DNA from: Stappia sp. 28M-7
GTDB lineage: Bacteria > Pseudomonadota > Alphaproteobacteria > Rhizobiales > Stappiaceae
Assembly: GCF_014252955.1 (NCBI RefSeq)
Contig: NZ_JACMIA010000001.1
Location: 2,254,258-2,318,257 of the forward strand
Direction: 5' to 3'
Length of the DNA stretch: 64,000 nucleotides
Of this stretch, positions 56,573 through 64,000 are shown piece by piece; position 1 is the first letter of the stretch; every line of letters starts with the position of its first letter. The position numbers and the translations under genes were made by a program. Below the pieces are notes generated by a model that worked only from the letters and a program-made list of their open reading frames with translations, had not been told where the DNA came from and ran no database searches.

Positions 56573-56600
56573 GCCGGAGCTTTCGGGTCACCGATACGAC

Positions 56601-56629
56601 AACGCCGCGGCCTTGGCCGCGGCGTTTTT
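56601..56629 (+). terminator. Terminator of the IalB gene
   Basis: A perfect 12-pair stem (56601-56612 and 56615-56626) followed by T residues. It lies 28 bases after the stop and also faces the converging hspQ gene. Confidence 0.92.
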
Positions 56630-56677
56630 CGTTGTGGCATCGGTCGGGACCGAAAGGGGGAACGCGGTTCGTCGCCC

Positions 56678-57001
56678 CTAGTGCAGGTCCACGTCGCGCG
56701 GACGATAGGTGCCGTCGTCCTGCTGTTCGAAGATCTCGTCGACCTGGGGATGGCGAACGGGCTCGCCCGTATCGTCCGGAACCAGGTTCTGCTCCGAGAC
56801 ATAGGCGACGTATTCCGTCTCCGCGTTCTCGGCGAGCAGGTGATAGAACGGCTGGTCGCGATCCGGGCGCACGTCTTCCGGGATCGCGTCCCACCACTCT
56901 TCCGTGTTGGAAAATGTCGGGTCGACGTCGAAGATGACCCCCCGGAAGGGGTACACCCGGTGCCTGACGACCTGACCGATCATGAATTTCGCGGTGCGCA
57001 T
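56678..57001 (-). CDS. hspQ: Heat shock protein HspQ
   Basis: Small hemimethylated-DNA-binding/YccV-like protein of 107 residues, known in E. coli as a Lon specificity-enhancing factor. Features: KFMIGQVVRHRVYPFRGVIFDVDPTFSNTEEWW, RPDRDQPFYHLLAENAETEYVAYVSEQNLVPDDTGEPVRHPQV. The whole domain is intact. A heat-shock-like promoter may lie upstream. It is monocistronic and converges on the IalB gene. Confidence 0.95.
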   Translation of the reverse strand: MRTAKFMIGQVVRHRVYPFRGVIFDVDPTFSNTEEWWDAIPEDVRPDRDQPFYHLLAENAETEYVAYVSEQNLVPDDTGEPVRHPQVDEIFEQQDDGTYRPRDVDLH

Positions 57002-57060
57002 CTGTTCAGGTTTCAGCCAGTTTGAGCGTAAGTCGGGAGTTTCTCCCTCTATTCAACACT

Positions 57061-57092
57061 AGCGCATACGCTCTGAACGGGCGGTTTACAAG
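57061..57092 (-). promoter_or_regulatory. Possible RpoH-type promoter for hspQ
   Basis: On the minus strand, CTTG (57092-57089) is followed after 18 bases by CGTATGCGCT (57070-57061), a partial match to the alphaproteobacterial heat-shock pattern CTTG-N17/18-CYTATNTNNG. The predicted start would give a leader of about 53 bases. Confidence 0.35.
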
Positions 57093-57145
57093 TCGCGAGC
57101 TGTCGGCTGCGCGCACTCTTCGTCCTCATGCGCACCGCCTGCCGT

Positions 57146-58189
57146 TCAAAGTCCGTAAAGAGCGGCCATGTCCGGATCCTTTGCGGCAACGATACGGGCA
57201 AGATCGACGATCACCTTTGCCTGTTTCCAGGTGGCATCATCCTGCATCTTGCCGTCGATCATCACCGCACCGGTGCCGTCTGGCATGGCTTCCAGAATAC
57301 GCAAGGCGAAGGCGACTTCGCCCGGCTCCGGGCTGAACACCCGTTTGGCGATGTCGATCTGGCTGGGATGCAGCGACCAGGCGCCGACGCAGCCCATCAG
57401 GAAGGCGTTGCGGAACTGGGCCTCGCAGGCGGCGGGATCGGAGAAGTCGCCGAACGGCCCGTAGAAGGCCTTGATCCCGGCGGACATGCACGCGTCCACC
57501 ATCTTGGCGACGGTGTAGTGCCACAGATCCTGCTGGAATGCCGGACGCGCTGTGCCGGCGTCTCCGGCATCGGCGAGCACCGTGTAGTCCGGATGGCCGC
57601 CACCGACCCGGGTCGTCTTCATGCCGCGCGAGGCCGCAAGATCGGCGGGGCCCAGGCTCATCCCGTGCATGCGCGGGCTGGCGGTGGCGATCGCCTCGAC
57701 GTTCTTGACGCCCTCGGCGGTCTCCAGGATCGCATGGACGAGGATCGGCTTCGAAACGCCGGCCCTTGCCTCCAGCTGCGCCAGCAACTGATCGATATAA
57801 TGAATGTCCCACGGTCCCTCGACCTTGGGCAGCATCACCACGTCCAGCTTGTCGCCGACCTCGGTGACGATCTCCATCAGATCGTCCAGCACCCAGGGGC
57901 TGTTCAGGCAGTTGATACGGGTCCAAAGGCCGGTGGTGCCGAAGTCGTTGTCCTGCGCCATGCGGATGAACCCGCGCCGCGCGTCCGTCTTGGCGTCGGC
58001 GGGAATGGCGTCCTCGAGATTGCCCAGCACCACGTCGACCGAGCGGATCAGGTCCGGCACCTTGGCGCGCATCTTCTCCACATGCGGCGGCACGAAATGG
58101 ATCATCCGCTCCAGCCGCACCGGCTGCTCGCGCAGCGGTGCCGGCGCGCCGATGGCAAGCGGTTGGTAGAAGGCGCGCGGTGTCTTCAT
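57146..58189 (-). CDS. mcl1: Malyl-CoA/methylmalyl-CoA lyase (CitE-like)
   Basis: HpcH/HpaI aldolase-fold lyase of 347 residues, cleaving malyl-CoA or beta-methylmalyl-CoA to glyoxylate plus acyl-CoA, as in the ethylmalonyl-CoA pathway. Visible features: [42 protein letters not shown] (with the metal-binding acidic pair), [70 protein letters not shown] lies just upstream of the ATG. It could act with the CoA-transferase or PHA genes in acetyl-CoA carbon flow, but the pathway is not shown in this window. Confidence 0.92.
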   Translation of the reverse strand: MKTPRAFYQPLAIGAPAPLREQPVRLERMIHFVPPHVEKMRAKVPDLIRSVDVVLGNLEDAIPADAKTDARRGFIRMAQDNDFGTTGLWTRINCLNSPWVLDDLMEIVTEVGDKLDVVMLPKVEGPWDIHYIDQLLAQLEARAGVSKPILVHAILETAEGVKNVEAIATASPRMHGMSLGPADLAASRGMKTTRVGGGHPDYTVLADAGDAGTARPAFQQDLWHYTVAKMVDACMSAGIKAFYGPFGDFSDPAACEAQFRNAFLMGCVGAWSLHPSQIDIAKRVFSPEPGEVAFALRILEAMPDGTGAVMIDGKMQDDATWKQAKVIVDLARIVAAKDPDMAALYGL

Positions 58190-58336
58190 GGTGTTCTCCT
58201 CCCATTTGGCCCGCTTCGATGCGGTTCCTCACCCGTTATGCTGCATCGCATATAATGGCTTTCGCAGCGCGGCACGCAAGCCGGACCTTCGGCGAAAGTC
58301 AACGGAGAGGGGAGGTGTCGTCGGTCGCTACAAGCG

Positions 58337-59254
58337 CTAGAGCCACTTGCGCATGATCCACATCCACTGGGACGGGTTCTCGCGGATCCACTGTTCGAAC
58401 AGGGCGTGATAGCGCTGCGTCGCGGCAACGGCATCGGCCTTGCGGTCGTCCGTGTGCGGCATCTCGACCACGCGCGCCTCGATGCGGAAGCGGTTGCCGG
58501 GCAGCCGCACCACCCGGCTTGCGACCAGCGGCACGCCGGCGGCCCGCGCGATGGTGGCGGGATAGACCGTGGCCCAGGCATCGCGGCCGAAGAAGGGAAT
58601 CACCGCGCCGCGCCTGTCCTGGAGATCGGCCAGCATCGCCGTGCGTCCGCCCGACCGGGCGATGGTCAGCAGGCGCCGCGCGGTCTCGTGGCTCTTGGGA
58701 TACAAGCCGCCGGGATAGATGCGGGCGCGAAGGTCGTAGACCAGCTTGTCGACAAGCGGATTCTTGATGGTCTGGTAGACGCCGACCGGCTGCCAGCCTG
58801 CGGCGAGCCCGCCCATCGCGGTGACTTCCCAGTTGCCCGCATGCAGGGAGACCACCACGGCGCCGCTCTCGCCCACCGTTTCACGCACGTCGTCCACATC
58901 GTATTCGAAGCGGGCCGGATCGGCGACCAGGCGGTCCAGCTGCAGCGTCTCGGCGGCGATCCGACCGAGATTCTCCCACATTCCCAGCAAGATGCGCCGA
59001 TGCTCTTCGCGTGGCAGTTCCGGCATCGCCTTTGCCATATTGGCGAGCGCGCGCCGGTGGCGGCTGTTGAAGCGGGCAAACAGCCGCCAGGCCTTGCCCA
59101 TGACGAAGGAGGCCGTATCCGGCGGCATCAGGCGCAGCAGCCAGAGCGCGAAACTCAGCAATCCCCATTCCAGCCGATAGCGCAATCCGCCGTGCTCGCC
59201 GGGGCGTTCGCCGGGCTGCTTGCCGGTTTCGCCGGGGGAATCGGTCTGCGTCAT
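58337..59254 (-). CDS. Lipid A biosynthesis acyltransferase (LpxL/HtrB family)
   Basis: Membrane-associated acyltransferase adding a secondary acyl chain to lipid A, 305 residues. The catalytic HX4E motif is H138-A-G-N-W-E143, and the following GRTAMLADLQDRRGAVIPFFGRDAW and PSQWMWIMRKWL are typical. One membrane anchor is predicted at about 28-48. With kdsA it is one of two lipopolysaccharide genes in the window. Which acyl position it uses cannot be told. Confidence 0.91.
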   Translation of the reverse strand: MTQTDSPGETGKQPGERPGEHGGLRYRLEWGLLSFALWLLRLMPPDTASFVMGKAWRLFARFNSRHRRALANMAKAMPELPREEHRRILLGMWENLGRIAAETLQLDRLVADPARFEYDVDDVRETVGESGAVVVSLHAGNWEVTAMGGLAAGWQPVGVYQTIKNPLVDKLVYDLRARIYPGGLYPKSHETARRLLTIARSGGRTAMLADLQDRRGAVIPFFGRDAWATVYPATIARAAGVPLVASRVVRLPGNRFRIEARVVEMPHTDDRKADAVAATQRYHALFEQWIRENPSQWMWIMRKWL

Positions 59255-59408
59255 CGCCTGTTGCCGTCTCTACTCACTTATGCGGAGGGTCGTTGCCGTT
59301 GACCGGTCTGTGCGAACCCGTTAGGCCTGCGGTGATTAACCAAGCAGTCGAGGCTTGGCAACACGCTCCCTGTTTGGCGGGCGCCCCTCCCGCCCGCCGG
59401 AGGCCCTG

Positions 59409-60362
59409 ATGGAAAATGTGATATCGCTGGCGCTTCCGTTTTTCGGGCTGATCTTCCTCGGGGTAGGCGCCGGAAAGCTGAAGGACATTCCCGCATCCGG
59501 CCTGGCGTGGATGCAGTTCTTCATCATCTACATAGCGCTGCCGGCGCTGTTTTTCCGCCTCCTGGCCAAGACGCCGATCGAAGAGCTGACCAATATCGGC
59601 TATGTGGCGGCGACGACCTTCGCCACCTATTCCGCCTTCGCCATCGCCTTTTGCGTCGGCGTCCTTGCTTCGCGCGGCAACATTCCCGAGGCGACGATCC
59701 AGGCGCTGGCCGGCTCCTACTCGAATGTCGGCTACATGGGACCGGGCCTGACGCTCGCGGTGCTGGGACCGGCTGCTGCCGTACCGACGGCGCTTGTCTT
59801 CTGCTTCGACAACATCCTGCTGTTCACGCTGACGCCGCTGATGATGGCCATCGGCGGCACCGACAACGAGCCGCCACTGAAGACCATGATCACGGTGGTG
59901 AAGCGCATCTTCACCCATCCGTTCATTCTGGCAACCATCGCCGGCGTTCTGGCGGCGGCGGTCGAGTTTCAGCCGCCGCAGGCCATCGATACGCTGCTGA
60001 CCTTCCTCAGCAATGCCGCCGCTCCTTGCGCGCTTTTCGCCATGGGCGTCACGGTCGCGCAGCAGCCCATGGGCCGCGTGCCGCTTGAGTTGCCGGTGAT
60101 CCTGGCGGTCAAGCTGATCGTCCATCCGCTGATCGTGCTGATGCTGCTGAACTGGATGGGCGGCGTCGAGCCGGCATGGGTGGCGACCGCCGTGCTGATG
60201 GCCTGCCTTCCGCCGGCAGCCAATGTGTTCGTGATCGCCCAGCAGTATCACGTCTACATCCAGCGGGCCTCGAGCTCGATCCTCATCGGCACCATCGCCT
60301 CGACGGTCACCGTGTCGATCTTCATCTATCTGATCACGGAAGGCCTGCTGCCGCTCCAGTAA
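59409..60362 (+). CDS. AEC-family permease (second copy)
   Basis: Auxin-efflux-carrier type transporter, 317 residues from the ATG at 59409, with GGAGG upstream. The N-terminal half has FFGLIFLGVGAGKLKDIPASGLAWMQFFIIYIALPALFFRLL and YSNVGYMGPGLTLAVLG; the second half VKLIVHPLIVLMLLNWMGG and CLPPAANVFVIAQQYHVY. It is clearly related in layout to the AEC protein at 41.6 kb. It lies 69 bases before a CoA-transferase gene on the same strand, which suggests transport of an organic acid. Confidence 0.92.
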   Translation: MENVISLALPFFGLIFLGVGAGKLKDIPASGLAWMQFFIIYIALPALFFRLLAKTPIEELTNIGYVAATTFATYSAFAIAFCVGVLASRGNIPEATIQALAGSYSNVGYMGPGLTLAVLGPAAAVPTALVFCFDNILLFTLTPLMMAIGGTDNEPPLKTMITVVKRIFTHPFILATIAGVLAAAVEFQPPQAIDTLLTFLSNAAAPCALFAMGVTVAQQPMGRVPLELPVILAVKLIVHPLIVLMLLNWMGGVEPAWVATAVLMACLPPAANVFVIAQQYHVYIQRASSSILIGTIASTVTVSIFIYLITEGLLPLQ

Positions 60363-60431
60363 CGTTCGCGCCGAAACGTACCGCCCGCACAAGAACACAA
60401 GAGAGTGGCCGTCCGGGAGGAGACCAGGGAC

Positions 60432-61514
60432 ATGACGCAACAACCGCTTGCCGGGATCACCGTGCTCGATTTCAGCACGCTGCTGCCCGGGCCGCTTGCC
60501 AGCCTGATGCTGGCCGAGGCCGGAGCGACGGTGATCAAGATCGAGCGGCCGGGCGGCGAGGACATGCGCTTCTTCCCGCCCAGGGCGGGGCCGGCGAGTG
60601 CGCTCTATGCCATGCTCAACCGCGGCAAGACCTGCATCGAACTCGATCTCAAGGACACTGCCGCGCGGGAGCGGGTGCTGGAACTGGTCGACAAGGCCGA
60701 CGTGGTTCTGGAGCAGTTCCGCCCCGGCGTGATGGAGCGTCTCGGCCTCGGTCCGCAGGACCTCACGAAACGCAATCCCCGGCTCGTCTACTGCTCGATC
60801 ACCGGCTTCGGGCAGACCGGCCCGCGTGCGCTCGAGGCGGGGCACGACATCACCTATATGGCGCTGACCGGCCTGCTGGCACTGTCCTGCGGCACGGCCG
60901 ACGCGCCGGTCCTGCCGCCGGCACAGATTGCCGATATCGGCGGCGGCAGCTTCCCAGCCGTGATGAACATCCTGCTTGCGCTGTTCGCGCGCGAACGCAC
61001 GGGACGCGGCGCCGTACTGGACATCGCCATGTGCGATGCGATGTTCACGCTCGCCCTGTTCGCCCAGGCAAAGCTGACCGCAACCGGCAAGGCGCCTGGC
61101 AACGGCGCCGATCTCCTGACCGGTGCCTCGCCCCGATACCGCATCTACCGCGCCGCCGATGGCGGCCTGATCGCCGTTGGTGCGCTGGAGGAGAAGTTCT
61201 GGACCTCACTCTGCGATACGCTCGGCCTGTCGCAAGAGGCGCGTGATGACCGCCGCGATCCGGAAGGGGCGGGCCGGGCGCTGGCCGCAGCATTTGCCGC
61301 GCATGACACGGCCTACTGGGCGCCGCGACTTGCCGCCGCCGATTGCTGCGCGGCCCCGCTTGCCGGTCTGGCGGATGCTTTCCTCGATCCGCATTTCCGC
61401 GAGCGCGGGCTGTTCGACTTCGAGGTCACGACGGGAGACGTCACCCTGCCGGCGACCGTCGTGCCGATTGCGCCAGCCTTCCGTGGCAGCCGCAGCGCCA
61501 AGGCGCCCGTTTAG
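60432..61514 (+). CDS. CaiB/BaiF-family CoA-transferase
   Basis: Class III CoA-transferase of 360 residues from the ATG at 60432 (GGAGGAG and AGGGAC upstream). Features: TVLDFSTLLPGPLASLMLAEAGATVIKIERPGGEDMR, YAMLNRGKTCIELDLKD, ADVVLEQFRPGVMERLGLG and YCSITGFGQTGP, with the Asp expected for the acyl-enzyme step in DIGGGSFPAVM. The substrate is unknown; racemases of 2-arylpropionyl-CoA belong to the same family. Confidence 0.91.
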   Translation: MTQQPLAGITVLDFSTLLPGPLASLMLAEAGATVIKIERPGGEDMRFFPPRAGPASALYAMLNRGKTCIELDLKDTAARERVLELVDKADVVLEQFRPGVMERLGLGPQDLTKRNPRLVYCSITGFGQTGPRALEAGHDITYMALTGLLALSCGTADAPVLPPAQIADIGGGSFPAVMNILLALFARERTGRGAVLDIAMCDAMFTLALFAQAKLTATGKAPGNGADLLTGASPRYRIYRAADGGLIAVGALEEKFWTSLCDTLGLSQEARDDRRDPEGAGRALAAAFAAHDTAYWAPRLAAADCCAAPLAGLADAFLDPHFRERGLFDFEVTTGDVTLPATVVPIAPAFRGSRSAKAPV

Positions 61515-61532
61515 GGGCGTTTGCCCAACGTC

Positions 61533-62777
61533 TCAACCGAGCGTCAGCCCGCGCATCAGGCGCGGGCGCGCCATTGCCGGGGCGATGCCTTCGCGCATCA
61601 AGAACCGGCGCAGCGGCGGCACCCGGCCGGCGAGATAGAGCCCCAGCCCACGCAACAGCTGGACGGGGAGTAGATCGCTCAGCAGCGAGCGGTTGAGCAG
61701 GTCGACGGCGGTCGTGCGCGAGGCGATGTCCGGCCGGCGGGCTCGCTCATAGGCAGCCAGCACCGATGGCGCGCCGATATCCTCGCCGCGCCGGCGGGCC
61801 GCCACCAGCACCTCGCCCAGCGTTGCCACGTCTCGGAACCCGAGATTGAGACCCTGCGCGCCGATGGGCGGGAAAACATGGGCCGCTTCGCCGATCAGCG
61901 CACAGCGATTGGCGGCGACGGTCTTCGCGCTCAAGCCGCCCAGCGGATAGAGCTGGCGCGTGCCCACGATCCGCATGCGGCCGAGGATCGAGGACGCGCG
62001 GCGCTCGATCTCCAGCGCCAGCGTCTCGTCGTCGAGCGCATGCAGCCGCTCGGCCTCGCCCGGCTCCTGGACCCAGACCAGCGACGAGCGGCGCCCCTTG
62101 AGCGGCACCAGCGTGAAAGGTCCCGTCGGGGTGTGAAACTCGCTGGAATGGTCGTGATGCGGCACGTCGTGCTCGAGATTGAGCACCAGGGCACATTGCG
62201 GATAGCGCCACTCGCGCACTTCGATGCCGGCCGCCTCGCGCACGGCCGAGCGGCGACCGTCCGCACCTACGACCAGCCGGGCGGACAGCGTGCTGCCGTC
62301 CGACAGGGCGAGCGTCGCGCCGCCTTCGCCGATCTGAAGCCCATCGACCCGGGCGTCGATCCGCTCCAGCAGAGGCTCGCCGCCGCAGGCCTCGGCCAAC
62401 TCGGCGTTGAGCTCTGCATTGCGGATATTGTAGCCGAAGGCCGGCAGTTTCAGCTCGGATGCGTCGAAAACGACTTCCGGCGCCCGAATCAAGCGCCCCG
62501 TCGCATCAATGATGCGCATGTGCTCCAGCGGCGCCGTATGGGGGGCGATGCGGTCCCACAGCTTGAGCGAGCGCAGCATCTCGGCGGACGATTCCAGCAG
62601 CGCGGTCGTGCGGTCGTCGGAAGCCGGCAGGGCAGGGGCGACAAGGGCGGTGCGGAAGCCGTGGCCGGCGAGCAGCAGCGCCATGGCCATGCCCGAGGGA
62701 CCTGCACCGACCACTGCGATCTCGGTCTCGTGCCGCGCCGTCTCGCCTGCGGTTTTGCGCTGTGTCATTGCCGACAT
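61533..62777 (-). CDS. UbiH/UbiF/VisC-type FAD-dependent monooxygenase
   Basis: Flavoprotein hydroxylase of the ubiquinone-biosynthesis family, 414 residues from the ATG at 62777 (the ATG at 62768 is possible). Motifs: GAGPSGMAMALLLAG (FAD), the DG motif VVGADGRRSAVREAAGI and GD-type ALIGEAAHVFPPIGAQGLNLGFRDVATLGEVL. It probably hydroxylates the ubiquinone ring, though which position is not decided by sequence. It converges on the CoA-transferase gene with 18 bases between stops. Confidence 0.9.
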   Translation of the reverse strand: MSAMTQRKTAGETARHETEIAVVGAGPSGMAMALLLAGHGFRTALVAPALPASDDRTTALLESSAEMLRSLKLWDRIAPHTAPLEHMRIIDATGRLIRAPEVVFDASELKLPAFGYNIRNAELNAELAEACGGEPLLERIDARVDGLQIGEGGATLALSDGSTLSARLVVGADGRRSAVREAAGIEVREWRYPQCALVLNLEHDVPHHDHSSEFHTPTGPFTLVPLKGRRSSLVWVQEPGEAERLHALDDETLALEIERRASSILGRMRIVGTRQLYPLGGLSAKTVAANRCALIGEAAHVFPPIGAQGLNLGFRDVATLGEVLVAARRRGEDIGAPSVLAAYERARRPDIASRTTAVDLLNRSLLSDLLPVQLLRGLGLYLAGRVPPLRRFLMREGIAPAMARPRLMRGLTLG

Positions 62778-62950
62778 CCGATCTTTCGTGGAACCTTTGC
62801 GGGAAAGATGACGCGGCAGCGGCGTAATGCAAGCCCGTGCGCAGCGCATTTGGTCGCATCCGGCACCGCGCGGATGCTGTTTGCGCGCGAACGCCCTATC
62901 ATATCGGTCAAAGCCTGGGCGCGGATCGCCGGGCGCGAAGGAGCAATGGC

Positions 62951-63931
62951 GTGGCGGCAGGTGTCGGGATTTCGGCGAAAGGAAGCGGCGACAGTCCCGA
63001 TCCGGAACGCGCGCCCGGCCTGTGGAACCTTGCCGCTCGGCACCCGCGCGCGGTGGTTCTTGCTTGCATCGGCATCGTCTCGCTCGCCGGCTGGGCCTAT
63101 CTGGCGGCGATGGTGGCCGCCATGCTCCCGGTCATGGACATGGGCGAGCTCGGCCCTGGCATGGCCCTCTTCAACGCCTTCAACATCTTTGCCGGACTGC
63201 CGGCGGAAGCGCGCGCGCTGCTTGCCGCGATCTGCCTGCCCGAAGGCGCCTCGACCTTCGGGATGCCTGGCTCCGCGGTCTGGTCGGCGCACGACATGCT
63301 GTTGGTACTGGTCATGTGGGTCGCGATGGCGCTGGCGATGATGCTGCCGACCGCAGCGCCCGTGATCGCGCATTTCGCCGAAAAGGTTCGTCAGGCCCCG
63401 CCCGAGGGGCACCCCGCTCTGGCGCCGGGGCGGGCAACGCTGGTGCTGGCCCTCGGCTATCTTTCGGTCTGGATGGCCTATGCGGTCGTCGCGACCCTGG
63501 CGCAGGCCGCCCTGACCATGGCCGGGGCCCTGACTCCGATGATGGCGCCTGTAACGACGGTCCTGGCCGGCACCACGCTGGTCGCCGCCGGCATCTACCA
63601 GTTCACGCCGGCCAAGGCGGCCTGCCTGTGGCGCTGCCGCAATCCCCGGCTGTTCTTCGCCAGCCACAATCCCTCGACGCTGGCCGAGACCTTCCGGCTC
63701 GGCGTCATGCAGGGGCTGTTCTGCTTCGGCTGTTGCTGGGCCTTGATGACGGTGATGTTTGCCGTCGGCATCATGAACGTGCTCTGGATCGCGCTTCTGG
63801 GCCTTCTGATGGGCCTGGAAAAGACGTTTCTCTCCGAGCGCTTGCCGCAGGTGATCGGCGTGTTCCTGCTTCTGTGGGGCGGCTTCCTGCTCTCGCTCGC
63901 CGCGTTCGGCCGCGTCGCCCTTGCCGGCTGA
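62951..63931 (+). CDS. DUF2182 membrane protein (predicted metal-binding)
   Basis: A multi-helix membrane protein of 326 residues, starting at the GTG at 62951 with AGGAG seven bases upstream; the frame is open from 62837 but that part has no membrane character or binding site. DUF2182 hallmarks are present: DMLLVLVMWVAMALAMMLPTAAPVI, YQFTPAKAACLWRCRNP and QGLFCFGCCWALMTVMFAVGIMNVLW, with conserved Cys and His residues that may bind metal. Relatives are sometimes paired with DUF1326 proteins; any such gene would lie beyond the window edge. Confidence 0.87.
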   Translation: MAAGVGISAKGSGDSPDPERAPGLWNLAARHPRAVVLACIGIVSLAGWAYLAAMVAAMLPVMDMGELGPGMALFNAFNIFAGLPAEARALLAAICLPEGASTFGMPGSAVWSAHDMLLVLVMWVAMALAMMLPTAAPVIAHFAEKVRQAPPEGHPALAPGRATLVLALGYLSVWMAYAVVATLAQAALTMAGALTPMMAPVTTVLAGTTLVAAGIYQFTPAKAACLWRCRNPRLFFASHNPSTLAETFRLGVMQGLFCFGCCWALMTVMFAVGIMNVLWIALLGLLMGLEKTFLSERLPQVIGVFLLLWGGFLLSLAAFGRVALAG

Positions 63932-64000
63932 CATGGCGTCCGGCCTCGCTTTTTGCGACAAAACCATGTCAGTCTTGTTGCAGTCGGCCCCTCTTGCGGG

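Overview
The window is high-GC (about 65%) chromosomal DNA from an alphaproteobacterium. The gene content and order point to the Hyphomicrobiales, probably near Stappia/Roseibium. The supporting blocks are phaC–aminotransferase–hom–glpX–recJ, kdsA–eno, rplM–rpsI, heteromeric sarcosine oxidase, a Lrp-type regulator divergent from arginase–rocD, and small alphaproteobacterial families (DUF2842, IalB, DUF6653). The genus is inference from content; no database comparison was made. No rRNA, tRNA, CRISPR array, insertion sequence or integrase is visible.

Layout. 1–9.6 kb: an envelope polysaccharide cluster (polymerase/ligase cut by the window edge, initiating phosphotransferase, GT4 glycosyltransferase, Wza-type exporter, divergent Wzz-type co-polymerase, GNAT/FemAB-like N-acyltransferase, polysaccharide deacetylase). 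Its composition resembles holdfast/unipolar-adhesin loci. 9.6–14.7 kb: DUF2842, heme A synthase, MetY, CoA-binding protein, an atypical crotonase and a PaaI thioesterase. 14.8–15.9 kb: rplM–rpsI behind a strong promoter and a terminator-like leader hairpin. 16–18.8 kb: Lrp regulator, arginase and ornithine aminotransferase (arginine to glutamate semialdehyde). 19–23 kb: sterol-desaturase-like enzyme, DUF6653, PHA synthase and a small lipoprotein. 23.2–30.4 kb: aminotransferase, homoserine dehydrogenase, class II fructose bisphosphatase, RecJ, nitrilase-fold hydrolase and DUF423. 30.6–36.1 kb: sarcosine oxidase operon with a cupin gene inserted between soxB and soxD. 36.4–43 kb: DEAD-box helicase, Tat-exported beta carbonic anhydrase, M3 peptidase, AEC transporter and a small flagellar-rod-like protein. 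43–48.1 kb: PNPOx-like protein, UDP-sugar 4-epimerase, GalU, KdsA and enolase.

48.2–50.15 kb is a sharply AT-rich insert with two genes one base apart: a ParA-type ATPase and a HEPN protein with an intact R-N-x3-H RNase motif. It is the best candidate for an undescribed (probably defence or toxin-like) system. 50.15–55.6 kb holds a FrnE-type DsbA protein and an operon of peptide-type binding protein, divergent AMP-ligase-like protein and a PleD/PopA-like protein. In the last, the GGDEF catalytic motif is destroyed but the c-di-GMP inhibitory-site RxxD is kept at exact spacing, so it looks like a c-di-GMP receptor. 55.9–64 kb: IalB, HspQ, malyl-CoA lyase, LpxL-type acyltransferase, a second AEC transporter, a CaiB-type CoA-transferase, a UbiH-type monooxygenase and a DUF2182 membrane protein.

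Most operons end in clear hairpin/T-tract terminators, and several convergent pairs share a symmetrical one. Start codons were reassigned where a good ribosome-binding site or a stop/start overlap decided the matter.
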